Of a stretch of 64,000 nt of DNA, positions 41,643 to 50,094 are shown one piece after another (position 1 is the stretch's first letter; the number at the start of each line of letters is the position of its first letter). The position numbers were made by a program, and so were the translations under genes. The DNA comes from Burkholderia sp. Ax-1719. Lineage in GTDB: Bacteria > Pseudomonadota > Gammaproteobacteria > Burkholderiales > Burkholderiaceae. The notes beneath the pieces are model-generated. The model saw nothing but the letters and a program-made list of their open reading frames with translations. It searched no databases and was not told the origin of the DNA. The stretch lies in assembly GCF_011753055.1 (NCBI RefSeq), contig NZ_VWWJ01000008.1, positions 124,001 through 188,000 of the forward strand, given 5' to 3'.

Positions 41643-42710
41643 TCAGGCCGCCGCGCCCGCATGAGCCGGCGCCTGCACCGGCCAGCCTTGCAGATTCTGC
41701 GCAACGATCTCTCCCAGCGCCGAAATCCACGCCGGCGAATTGTTCAGGCACGGAATACGGTGGAACTCCTTGCCGCCGCCATGCAGGAATTCGTCGCGCA
41801 CTTCCATGCCGATTTCCTCGATGGTTTCCAGGCAATCCGCTGTAAAACCGGGGCAGAACACGTCCGCGCGACGCACGCCGCCCTGCCCGAGTTCCTTGAG
41901 CGTGGGCGCGGTGTAAGGCTGCAACCACTGCGCCTTGCCGAAGCGCGACTGGAACGTCACGCGGCATTCGACCGTCGACAAACCCAGCGCATGCATGAGC
42001 AGCGAAGCGGTCTGCTGGCACTGATCGTGATACGGATCGCCGAGATCGAGCGTGCGGCTCGGCACGCCGTGGAAGCTCAGCACCAGACGGTCGCCCGAAG
42101 CGAAATCAGGGCGGCCATGCGTCTGCCAGTACTGCTGGACCTGCGCCGCCAGCGCGCCGATGTACGCCGGATGGTCGTGATACGACCTGATGGTGCGGAT
42201 TTCCGGCTGATTGCGCATGCGCCGCAGTGCAGCAAAAGCGGCGTCGAAAGCCGTCGCGGTGGTCGAGGCCGAATACTGCGGATACATCGGCACCAGCAGG
42301 ATGCGCTCCGCGCCCGACAGCTTGAGCTGATTGAGGATCGCGGGAATGTCGGGCGTGCCGTAACGCATCGCGTAATCGACCAGCACGGTGTAATCGTTGA
42401 TCTGGAACAGGTGGCGCAGCGCGTCGGTCTGCTTTTGCGTGTGCACGCGCAGCGGCGATCCCTCGGGCGTCCAGACCGCCGCGTACTTCTTCGCGGACGA
42501 GCGGCCACGCAGCGGCAGGATCAGCGCGCGCAGGATCACCTGCCAGATGGGCGCGGGTATCTCAACCACGCGCGGATCGGAGAGAAATTGCGCGAGATAG
42601 CGGCGCACGGCGCGCGGCGTGGGCGCGTCGGGGGTGCCGAGATTGATGAGCAGCACCGCGACACGATGCGCGACAGCGGACTGCAGGGGCCGCTCGAGGT
42701 CGAAACGCAT
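41643..42710 (-). CDS. hemH: Ferrochelatase
   Basis: HemH inserts Fe2+ into protoporphyrin IX, the last step of heme b synthesis. The 355-residue protein has VLLINLGTPDAPT at the start, MRYGTPDI, VPMYPQYSASTT, LVLSFHGVPSRTLDLGDPYHDQC with the catalytic His, and CPGFTADCLETIEEIG. Heme users in the window include KynA and Hmp. It lies between hrcA and hslR, a Burkholderia-type order. Confidence 0.97.
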   Translation of the reverse strand: MRFDLERPLQSAVAHRVAVLLINLGTPDAPTPRAVRRYLAQFLSDPRVVEIPAPIWQVILRALILPLRGRSSAKKYAAVWTPEGSPLRVHTQKQTDALRHLFQINDYTVLVDYAMRYGTPDIPAILNQLKLSGAERILLVPMYPQYSASTTATAFDAAFAALRRMRNQPEIRTIRSYHDHPAYIGALAAQVQQYWQTHGRPDFASGDRLVLSFHGVPSRTLDLGDPYHDQCQQTASLLMHALGLSTVECRVTFQSRFGKAQWLQPYTAPTLKELGQGGVRRADVFCPGFTADCLETIEEIGMEVRDEFLHGGGKEFHRIPCLNNSPAWISALGEIVAQNLQGWPVQAPAHAGAAA

Positions 42711-42881
42711 AGGCGATCAGGAACGCCACGCGCGAGGCGCGGCAACGGTTGCACAAGTGCGCATTATAGCGGGCGGGGTTTTACCCGGATGCGACCGGAC
42801 TACGTTAGCCATTCGGCTAATGGCGCGCCGCGCCGCTTCGGGCGATCATGCGTGCAAAGGGAGAAGCGGACCGGCAAACGC

Positions 42882-43901
42882 TCAGTTCTGGCTGAGCGTG
42901 AGCGAAAGCAGGCGCGCGGTGATATCGACAATCGGAATCACGCGGTTGTAGGCCATGCGCGTGGGGCCAATCACGCCCAGCGTGCCGACGATCTTGCCGT
43001 TGACTTCGTACGGCGCGGTCACCACGCTCATTTCCTCGATCGGCACGAGTTGCGACTCCCCGCCGATGAAGATCTGCACGCCCTGGGCGTGGCTGGAGAC
43101 GTCCAGTAGTTGCAGCAGGCTGGTCTTCTGGTCGAACACGTCGAACAGCTTGCGCAGGCGCGCCATGTCCGAGGAAAGATCGGCCACTTCCAGCAGATTG
43201 CGCTCGCCGGAAATGAGCACGGTCTCGCCGGTATCGGTGTCCTCGGTGCTGGCGGTCACGGCCGCGTGCATGAGGCTGGTCATGTCGCCGCGCAGGGCGT
43301 CGATTTCCTCGCGCAGGCGACGGCGCACCTCGTCGAAGGAGAGACCCGCGAAATGCGCGTTGATGTAATTGGAAGCTTCGATCAGCTCGGAAGGCGTGAA
43401 GTCGCGCTGCGTCGCCATGATGCGGTTCTGCACGTCGCCTTCGGGCGTCACGATAATCAGCAGGATGCGCTTGTCCGACAGGCGCATGAACTCGATCTGC
43501 TTGAACACGTGGCTGCGGCGCGGCGTCAGCACCACGCCCGCGAACTGCGAGAGGTTCGACAGCACGCTGGCCGCCGCCGCCACCACCTTCTGCGGCTCGC
43601 CGGGGCGCAGCGTGGTCTTGACCGCGCGCGTGACGGCGTCCTCCTCAGTGGAGGGCTCGACGGTCAGCATGGTGTCGACGAACAGACGGTAGCCGCGCGG
43701 CGTGGGCACGCGGCCCGCCGAGGTGTGCGGGCTGGAAACGAGCCCCAGCTCCTCCAGGTCGGACATCACGTTGCGGATCGTCGCCGGGCTCAGTTCGAGC
43801 CCGGAGAAACGCGACAGCGTGCGCGAGCCGACCGGCTGACCTTCGGCGATGTAGCGCTCGATCAGCGTTTTGAGGAGGGTTTGTGCGCGGGGATCTAGCA
43901 T
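42882..43901 (-). CDS. hrcA: Heat-inducible transcription repressor HrcA
   Basis: HrcA represses class I heat-shock genes by binding the CIRCE inverted repeat. The 339-residue protein has an N-terminal winged helix with LLKTLIERYIAEGQPVGSRTLSRFSGLELSPATIRNVM and a GAF-like C-terminal domain. The ATG at 43901 (MLDPRAQTLL) fits the family. No CIRCE (TTAGCACTC and its inverse) was found near grpE, dnaK or hrcA, so its target is probably groESL elsewhere. It is divergent from nadK, 241 bases apart. Confidence 0.96.
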   Translation of the reverse strand: MLDPRAQTLLKTLIERYIAEGQPVGSRTLSRFSGLELSPATIRNVMSDLEELGLVSSPHTSAGRVPTPRGYRLFVDTMLTVEPSTEEDAVTRAVKTTLRPGEPQKVVAAAASVLSNLSQFAGVVLTPRRSHVFKQIEFMRLSDKRILLIIVTPEGDVQNRIMATQRDFTPSELIEASNYINAHFAGLSFDEVRRRLREEIDALRGDMTSLMHAAVTASTEDTDTGETVLISGERNLLEVADLSSDMARLRKLFDVFDQKTSLLQLLDVSSHAQGVQIFIGGESQLVPIEEMSVVTAPYEVNGKIVGTLGVIGPTRMAYNRVIPIVDITARLLSLTLSQN

Positions 43902-44142
43902 GACTGAAAATTCTAGCCTAATGCCGGGTTGGCGGCGAGTACGGGCGCGGGCGGCAGTGTTGCGCCTGCCGCTTGACAGCGCGCGCACCGGCGTTTGCGC
44001 GTGTCTTACGTTCATCGGCAGGTCACGCAGATGTCAAAGCCGTGTCACCGGCATCTGCCCAGGAGCGGTCCGGCCCACGCCCATTGGGCATGAGCGCGGT
44101 CGTGAGGTTCTTTTCATGCACTGACTATGGTGTAATGCGGGC

Positions 44143-45063
44143 ATGCAGATCCAGAAGATCCAGAGCCAGTTCAAAACGGTTGCGCTCGTTGGGCGCAGCA
44201 ATACGCAAGGCATTGGCGAGCCGCTGACGGCGCTCGCCCAGACCATCTCCCAGCGTGGCTTCGACGTCGTGTTCGAAGCGCAGACCGCCCAGGAGATCGG
44301 CGTGAGCGGTTATCCCGCGCTGCAACCCGCCGAAATCGGCGCGCGCGCGGACGTGGCCGTGGTGCTCGGCGGCGACGGCACGATGCTCGGCATCGGCCGC
44401 CAGCTCGCGCCCTACCGCACGCCGCTCATCGGCATCAATCATGGGCGTCTAGGCTTCATCACTGACATCCCGTTCTCCGACATGCAGGAGATCGTGCCGC
44501 AACTGCTCGCGGGCAGCTTCGAGCGCGAGGAGCGCTCGCTGCTGGAATCGCGCATCATGCGCGACGGCGACCCGATCTACCATGCGCTCGCCTTCAACGA
44601 CGTGGTGGTGAACCGCTCGGGCTTCTCGGGCATGGCGGAACTGCGCGTCCATGTGGACGGCCGCTTCATGTACAACCAGCGCTCGGACGGCCTGATCGTC
44701 GCCACGCCCACGGGATCGACGGCGTATGCGCTGTCGTCGCAAGGGCCGATTCTGCATCCGCAACTGCAGGGCATCGTGCTCGTGCCTATCGCGCCGCATG
44801 CGCTCTCGAACCGCCCGATCGTGCTGCCGGACGACTGCAAGGTGAGCATCCAGATCGTCGCGGGCCGCGACGTCAACGTGAACTTCGACATGCAGTCGTT
44901 CACCGCCGTCGAGCTCAACGACGTGATCGAAGTGCGCCGCTCGCGCCATACCGTGCCGTTCCTGCATCCGGTCGGCTACAGCTATTACCGGACGCTGCGC
45001 CAGAAGCTGCACTGGAACGAGCCGCCCGCGCTGCAAAACCTGACGCCTGATCCGCAGGACTGA
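44143..45063 (+). CDS. nadK: NAD kinase
   Basis: NadK phosphorylates NAD to NADP. The 306-residue protein has the diacylglycerol-kinase-like GGDGTML motif, GINHGRLGFITDIP, and VATPTGSTAYALSSQGPI, all diagnostic. It is divergent from hrcA and 145 bases upstream of recN, an order shared by many beta- and gamma-proteobacteria. No strong ribosome binding site is evident before ATG 44143. Confidence 0.97.
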   Translation: MQIQKIQSQFKTVALVGRSNTQGIGEPLTALAQTISQRGFDVVFEAQTAQEIGVSGYPALQPAEIGARADVAVVLGGDGTMLGIGRQLAPYRTPLIGINHGRLGFITDIPFSDMQEIVPQLLAGSFEREERSLLESRIMRDGDPIYHALAFNDVVVNRSGFSGMAELRVHVDGRFMYNQRSDGLIVATPTGSTAYALSSQGPILHPQLQGIVLVPIAPHALSNRPIVLPDDCKVSIQIVAGRDVNVNFDMQSFTAVELNDVIEVRRSRHTVPFLHPVGYSYYRTLRQKLHWNEPPALQNLTPDPQD

Positions 45064-45104
45064 CGCACGAATCTGTCAGCGATGCGCGCGCGTCGGCCGC
45101 CATC

Positions 45105-45149
45105 GCGACAGTCGTGACGATCGTGACAATCGCGAAGATCCTGACGATC
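45105..45149. repeat. Five imperfect tandem 9-bp repeats between nadK and recN
   Basis: Five units lie head to tail: GCGACAGTC, GTGACGATC, GTGACAATC, GCGAAGATC and CTGACGATC. They occupy about a third of the 145-base gap, 60 bases before the recN start, where its promoter would be expected. Each unit keeps a GA core and a final TC. Confidence 0.75.
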
Positions 45150-45208
45150 CCGCTGAAACAACGAACCATCGACCCGGCGCCAGCGCCATCCGCCAGATTC
45201 AAGACGCC

Positions 45209-46891
45209 ATGCTCCGTCATCTCTCGATTCGCGACTTCGTGATCGTCGCCGCGCTCGACCTCGAATTCGACAGCGGCTTCACCGTGTTTTCCGGTGAGAC
45301 CGGCGCGGGCAAGTCGATTCTCATCGACGCCCTTGCGCTCACGCTGGGCGCGCGCGCCGACGCGGGCGTGGTGCGCGCAGGCGAGAGCCGCGCCGACATC
45401 ACCGCCGAATTCGATGCGCCGCCGCACGTCGCGGCATGGCTGGAAGAACAGGCGCTCACCAACAGCGACGCCGAGAACGGCGTGATCCTGCGCCGCGTGG
45501 TCGATAGCGGCGGCCGCTCGCGCGCGTTCATCAACGGCACGCCCGCAACACTGGCGCAACTGCGCGACATCGGCGAGCGTCTGGTAGATATCCACGGCCA
45601 GCACGCGCACCAGTTGCTGATGCGACCGGACGCCCAGCGCGAACTGTTCGACACGCACGCGGGCCTGCTCGAACTGGCCGCGCGCGTCACCCGCGCCTGG
45701 CGCGACGCGCGCGATGCGCGCTTCGCCGTGCAGACCGCGCAGGCGCGCGAGCGCGAGCAACAGCTCGAACGCGAGCGCCTCGCCTGGCAACTCGCCGAAC
45801 TCGACAAGCTCGCGCCGCAGCCGGGCGAATGGGAAGAAGTGAGCGCGGAACACACGCGCCTGTCGAATTCGGCGAATCTGATCGAAGGCGTGCAAGGCGC
45901 ACTGGTGGCGCTGTCAGAATCCGACGACGCGATGATTTCCGGTTTGAACTCGATCGTCTCGAAGCTGCGCGATCTGGCCGAAGTGGATGACGGACTCAGC
46001 GATGCGCTCGCCGCGCTCGAACCGGCGGCGATCCAGCTTCAGGAAGCGGCCTACTCGCTGTCGCATTACGCGCAGCGGCTCGAACTCGATCCGAACCGCC
46101 TCGCCCAGGTCGAAAAACGCCTGGACGCGCTGCACTCGGCGTCGCGCAAATTCCGCCTGCAGCCGGAGGCCCTGCCCACGGAACACGCCTCGCGCCGCCA
46201 GCAACTGGCGCTGCTCGACGCCGCGTCCGATCTCGACGCGCTGCGCGCCGCCGCCGACAAGGCGCACGAAGCGTACATGGTCGAAGCGCGCCAGCTCTCG
46301 GCGGCGCGCGCGGGCGCCGCGCAGGCGTTGGGCGCGGCGGTCACGCAGGGCATGCAGGAACTCTCAATGGCGGGCGGCAGCTTCGAAGTCGCGCTGGTGC
46401 CGCTGGGCGGCAATAGCGGCAACGGCGAGCCCGTCGGCGGCGCGCATGGTCTGGAGCAGATCGAATTCCGCGTCGCGGGCCACGCGGGCGTGCCGCTGCG
46501 CCCGCTCGCGAAGATCGCCTCGGGCGGCGAACTCGCGCGTATCAGCCTCGCGCTCGCGGTGATCGCCAGCGCCGCGAGCCCCACGCCCACGCTGATCTTC
46601 GACGAAGTGGACACGGGCATTGGCGGCGGTGTCGCAGAAGTGGTCGGGCGGCTGCTGCATCAGCTTGGGCAAGCGCGTCAGGTGCTGTGCGTCACGCACT
46701 TGCCGCAGGTGGCGGCGCGCGGCGACCAGCACTTCCAGGTGGCCAAGGCCGGTGATGGCAACGGCGGCACGGTTTCGGCGGTCACGGCGCTCGACAAAAC
46801 CAGCCGCGTGGAGGAAGTCGCGCGCATGCTCGGCGGACTGGAAATCACCGCGACCACGCGGCGGCATGCGAAGGAGATGCTGGCGGCTTGA
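45209..46891 (+). CDS. recN: DNA repair protein RecN
   Basis: RecN is an SMC-like ATPase for double-strand break repair. The 560-residue protein has Walker A GETGAGKSILIDAL near residue 30, two coiled-coil arms with Arg/Glu-rich helices (about 155-205 and 290-365), and the C-terminal ABC signature SGGELARISLALAVI with LIFDEVDTGIGGGVAE as Walker B. The usual LexA box (CTGT, 8 bases, ACAG) is not visible upstream. It is convergent with glnE. Confidence 0.97.
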   Translation: MLRHLSIRDFVIVAALDLEFDSGFTVFSGETGAGKSILIDALALTLGARADAGVVRAGESRADITAEFDAPPHVAAWLEEQALTNSDAENGVILRRVVDSGGRSRAFINGTPATLAQLRDIGERLVDIHGQHAHQLLMRPDAQRELFDTHAGLLELAARVTRAWRDARDARFAVQTAQAREREQQLERERLAWQLAELDKLAPQPGEWEEVSAEHTRLSNSANLIEGVQGALVALSESDDAMISGLNSIVSKLRDLAEVDDGLSDALAALEPAAIQLQEAAYSLSHYAQRLELDPNRLAQVEKRLDALHSASRKFRLQPEALPTEHASRRQQLALLDAASDLDALRAAADKAHEAYMVEARQLSAARAGAAQALGAAVTQGMQELSMAGGSFEVALVPLGGNSGNGEPVGGAHGLEQIEFRVAGHAGVPLRPLAKIASGGELARISLALAVIASAASPTPTLIFDEVDTGIGGGVAEVVGRLLHQLGQARQVLCVTHLPQVAARGDQHFQVAKAGDGNGGTVSAVTALDKTSRVEEVARMLGGLEITATTRRHAKEMLAA

Positions 46892-46934
46892 GCCTCGCGA
46901 TTTCGCGATCTGGCGAGCCGCCAGCGCTCACTGC

Positions 46935-49775
46935 TCACTCCCCGCTTCGCTCCCCAAACACCCGCTTCCACAACCCCAGCACCACCTCGCGCTCCGCTTC
47001 CACGCGCGCCGGATCGACGCGTGCGGTTTCCATCCCGTCCAGCCGCAGCTGATGCTGCAGCTTGCGATACAGCCGATACGCCGAACCCACGGCGTCGGCT
47101 TCCGCTTCGCTCATCAGCCCGAACCGCGACACCTCGCGCAGCAGCGCGATATTGCCGGTATTGCGGATCAGCTCCGGGTCCTGCGCGGCGTGCAGCAGCA
47201 CCCAGTACTGCACCGTGAACTCGATGTCGACCATGCCGCCGCGATCGTGCTTCAGATCGAACAGCGCCGTGCGGTTCGGGTGTCCGTCCTCGACGCGCTG
47301 ACGCATCTCGACAATTTCCTGCGCGAGCGGCGCGGCGTCGCGCGGCGTCGTCAGCACCTGCACGCGGATCGCCTCGAAGGCATTGCCAATCGCCGCGTCG
47401 CCCGCCGAAAAGCGCGCGCGCGTGAGCGCCTGGTGCTCCCACACCCAGGCCGTATTCGCCGCGTCGCCTTCGCGCAGCTGATAGCGCCGGAAGGAATCGA
47501 GATCCGTCACGAGCAGGCCCGACTCCCCATTGGGCCGCAGCCGCAGATCGATGTCGAACAGCGTGCCCGCGCCCGTCGCCGTGGTGAGCCAGGTGATGAG
47601 GCGGCGCGCGAACGCCGCGTAGATTTCCGCGGCGCGATCGTCCTCGTCGTCGTAGAGGAAGATGATGTCGAGGTCGGAGGCGTAGCCCAGTTCCTTGCCG
47701 CCCAGCTTGCCGTAGGCGATCGCCGCGAAACGCGGCACCTCGCGATGGCGTTTCGCGAACTGCTTCCAGACGGTTTCGATGGTGACGTCGAGCACCGCAT
47801 CGGCGAGTTCGGACAGCCGGTCGCTGACATGCTCCACCGAGAGCCGCCCCGCCAGATCGTTAAGCAGGATGCGGAACACTTCGGCCTGGTGCGCGTGGCG
47901 CAGCAGATCCATCTGCTGCTCCATGTCGGCGGCGGTGGCGAGGCGCGCGCGCAGCAGACGCGAAAACACGGGCCAGTCGAACGGCGACGAAATCGCCTCG
48001 TCGTCGAGCAGTTCGTCGAGCAGTTGCGGATGGCGGATCAGATAGCCCGCCGCCCAGCGCGACGCGCCCAGCACTTTGAGCACGCGGTTGAGCGCATCCG
48101 GATATTCGGTAAGCAGCGCCAGATACGCGCCGCGCCGGATCACGGCTTCGAGCAGGTCGAACATGCGCGCGAGCGTGTCGCCGCGCCGCTCGCGCGGCTC
48201 CATCGTGCGCGCCGCTTCGAGCGCGCGCTTGGCGACGCTGTCGAAGCGTTCGCGGCTTTTCTCGGGCAAGCCGGTGTAGCGCGACGACTGCCACAGGCCG
48301 CGCAGACGCGCGAGCAGCGGCGCGGGATCGTCGATGCCGAGTTCGGTCAGACGCTCCAGCAGATCGCCGTCGGCGCCCTCTTCCGCAAGCGCGCTGCTCC
48401 AGACCCACGCCGCTACGCCGTCGTCGGGCGCGCCGCAGCCGCTTTCGCCGCCCACCTTGTCGGAGAAAATCTGGTCGAACTGAAGTTCGACCTTTTCGCG
48501 ATGCGCTTCGAGCACGGTCATGAGCCCCGCGTAGTCGTCGTAGCCCATCGACTGCGCGAGCGCCGCGCGCTCGGCTTCATCGACGGGCATCGCGTGCGTC
48601 TGCGCATCGTCGCGGTATTGCAGGCGGTGTTCGAGTTCGCGCAGGAAGTCGTAAGCCAGCGTCAGTTCGTGGCAGATCTCGGGGGCGATCAGCCCGCGCG
48701 CGGCCGCATAGCCGAGCACCGCAAGCGTCGGGCGCACGCGAAAGCCCGCGTCCTGGCCGCCGCGAATCAGCTGGAACACCTGGGCGCTGAATTCGATTTC
48801 GCGGATGCCGCCGCGCCCGAGCTTGATGTCGTCGGCCTTGTCGGGGCGCATCATGGCGCGGCGCTGCGCTTCCTGGCGGATCTGCAGATGCAGCGCGCGG
48901 ATTGCGCTGATCACGCCGAAGTCCAGATAGCGGCGATAGACGAAGGGCTTCACCAGCGCGTCCAGCTGCGTAGCCAGACGCTGGGCGCTATCGCTCTCGC
49001 GTTCGGAAACCAGCCGTCCCTTGATCCAGGCGTAGCGCTCCCACTCGCGGCCCTGCACGTAAAAGTACTCTTCGAGCATGCCGAGGCTACACACCAGCGG
49101 CCCCGAATCGCCGTTCGGGCGCAGGCGCATATCGACGCGGAACACGAAACCGTCCGCCGTCACGTCCGACAGCGCGCCAATCAGACGCTTGCCCACGCGC
49201 GTGAAAAAGTCCTGGGTGGCGATCGGCGAGCGCTGGCCGCCGGTGGTTTCGCCGTCGTCCTCGTAGACGAAGATCAGGTCGATGTCAGACGAAACGTTGA
49301 GTTCGCGCCCGCCAAGCTTGCCCATGCCCACCACGCCCAGCGTCAGGCGCTCGCCGTTGGGGCCGCGAGGCTCGCCGAAGAGCATTTCGAGGTCGGCGCT
49401 CACCACCGCCAGCGCGCGCTCGATCGCGACTTCGGCCAGGTCGGTCATGGTGCCGGTCACTTCGACGACGTCGGCGCTACGGGCGAGGTCGCGCTCCATC
49501 ACCGCGCAGATCGTTTCGATGCGCAGGTGGCGCAGGGCTTTTTTCAGTTGCTCGTCGGTGAGCGCCGGGAGGCTGGAAGCCGTGGACGCGCCGGGCGTGC
49601 CGCTTGCTGGCTGACTTGCCTGCAGACACAGGGCGTCGAGCCGCGCGACGATGCGCTCGCGCGTGATCGGCGCGGCGGCCAGCGCCGCGACCTCGTTGGC
49701 CAGCTCCGGACGGGCGGCATAGACGCGCGCCGCATAGCGCGAATAACTGGAACTCAGGAGAGGAATGTCAGTCAT
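46935..49775 (-). CDS. glnE: Bifunctional glutamine synthetase adenylyltransferase/deadenylylase
   Basis: GlnE adds and removes AMP on glutamine synthetase under PII control. The 946-residue protein carries both nucleotidyltransferase domains: N-terminal GKLGGRELNVSSDIDLIFVY (deadenylylation) and C-terminal GKLGGKELGYASDLDIIFLY (adenylylation), with a central helical regulatory region. ATG 49775 (MTDIPLLSSSYSRYA) is chosen as the family-like start; no clear ribosome binding site. It is divergent from yhdP. Confidence 0.95.
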   Translation of the reverse strand: MTDIPLLSSSYSRYAARVYAARPELANEVAALAAAPITRERIVARLDALCLQASQPASGTPGASTASSLPALTDEQLKKALRHLRIETICAVMERDLARSADVVEVTGTMTDLAEVAIERALAVVSADLEMLFGEPRGPNGERLTLGVVGMGKLGGRELNVSSDIDLIFVYEDDGETTGGQRSPIATQDFFTRVGKRLIGALSDVTADGFVFRVDMRLRPNGDSGPLVCSLGMLEEYFYVQGREWERYAWIKGRLVSERESDSAQRLATQLDALVKPFVYRRYLDFGVISAIRALHLQIRQEAQRRAMMRPDKADDIKLGRGGIREIEFSAQVFQLIRGGQDAGFRVRPTLAVLGYAAARGLIAPEICHELTLAYDFLRELEHRLQYRDDAQTHAMPVDEAERAALAQSMGYDDYAGLMTVLEAHREKVELQFDQIFSDKVGGESGCGAPDDGVAAWVWSSALAEEGADGDLLERLTELGIDDPAPLLARLRGLWQSSRYTGLPEKSRERFDSVAKRALEAARTMEPRERRGDTLARMFDLLEAVIRRGAYLALLTEYPDALNRVLKVLGASRWAAGYLIRHPQLLDELLDDEAISSPFDWPVFSRLLRARLATAADMEQQMDLLRHAHQAEVFRILLNDLAGRLSVEHVSDRLSELADAVLDVTIETVWKQFAKRHREVPRFAAIAYGKLGGKELGYASDLDIIFLYDDEDDRAAEIYAAFARRLITWLTTATGAGTLFDIDLRLRPNGESGLLVTDLDSFRRYQLREGDAANTAWVWEHQALTRARFSAGDAAIGNAFEAIRVQVLTTPRDAAPLAQEIVEMRQRVEDGHPNRTALFDLKHDRGGMVDIEFTVQYWVLLHAAQDPELIRNTGNIALLREVSRFGLMSEAEADAVGSAYRLYRKLQHQLRLDGMETARVDPARVEAEREVVLGLWKRVFGERSGE

Positions 49776-50094
49776 GAAGGCTCTGGCCAGGTGGATAGCT
49801 AGGCGGGTCACGCGGCAGTCGAGCGGCAGTCGATCTGGCCAACGTGTTTGGCATGCAACGCAGGGAGCGGAGATGGCGAGAAAAAACTGGCAGGTGTGTC
49901 GATGACGGCTATAGCCGCTAACGCGCGCCAAACGTGCATGATCGGCAGGTGGCCGGGCCATTTATTCGTGCGCGCGATGCCGTGCAAAGCCCGGCCGACA
50001 ACCATCCCGGCTTCCCCGGATGGCCGGTCCCACGGTCCCGTGTGATACATTTCGTCGTCAGAACGCAACGCTACCATACCCCACCCGCCGCAGC
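49776..50094. other. Divergent intergenic region between glnE and yhdP
   Basis: These 319 bases separate divergent genes. They contain an 11-bp tandem repeat (GCGGCAGTCGA twice, 49812-49833) and a perfect 12-bp palindrome CGGCTATAGCCG (49906-49917). Promoters for both genes should lie here, but I cannot fix one with confidence. No gene is seen. Confidence 0.5.

Noticed and set aside
39826..44142. A CIRCE element for HrcA in the chaperone cluster
   Set aside because: Neither TTAGCACTC nor its inverse was found in the gaps around grpE, dnaK or hrcA.
45064..45208. A LexA (SOS) box before recN
   Set aside because: No CTGT-8-ACAG palindrome was found; the CTGTCAG at about 45073 has no partner at the right distance.
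46620..49802. A 1060-codon open frame on the plus strand opposite glnE
   Set aside because: It is Arg/His-rich with no domain, lies antisense to a complete glnE with both catalytic domains, and is the usual result of strong GC bias at third codon positions.
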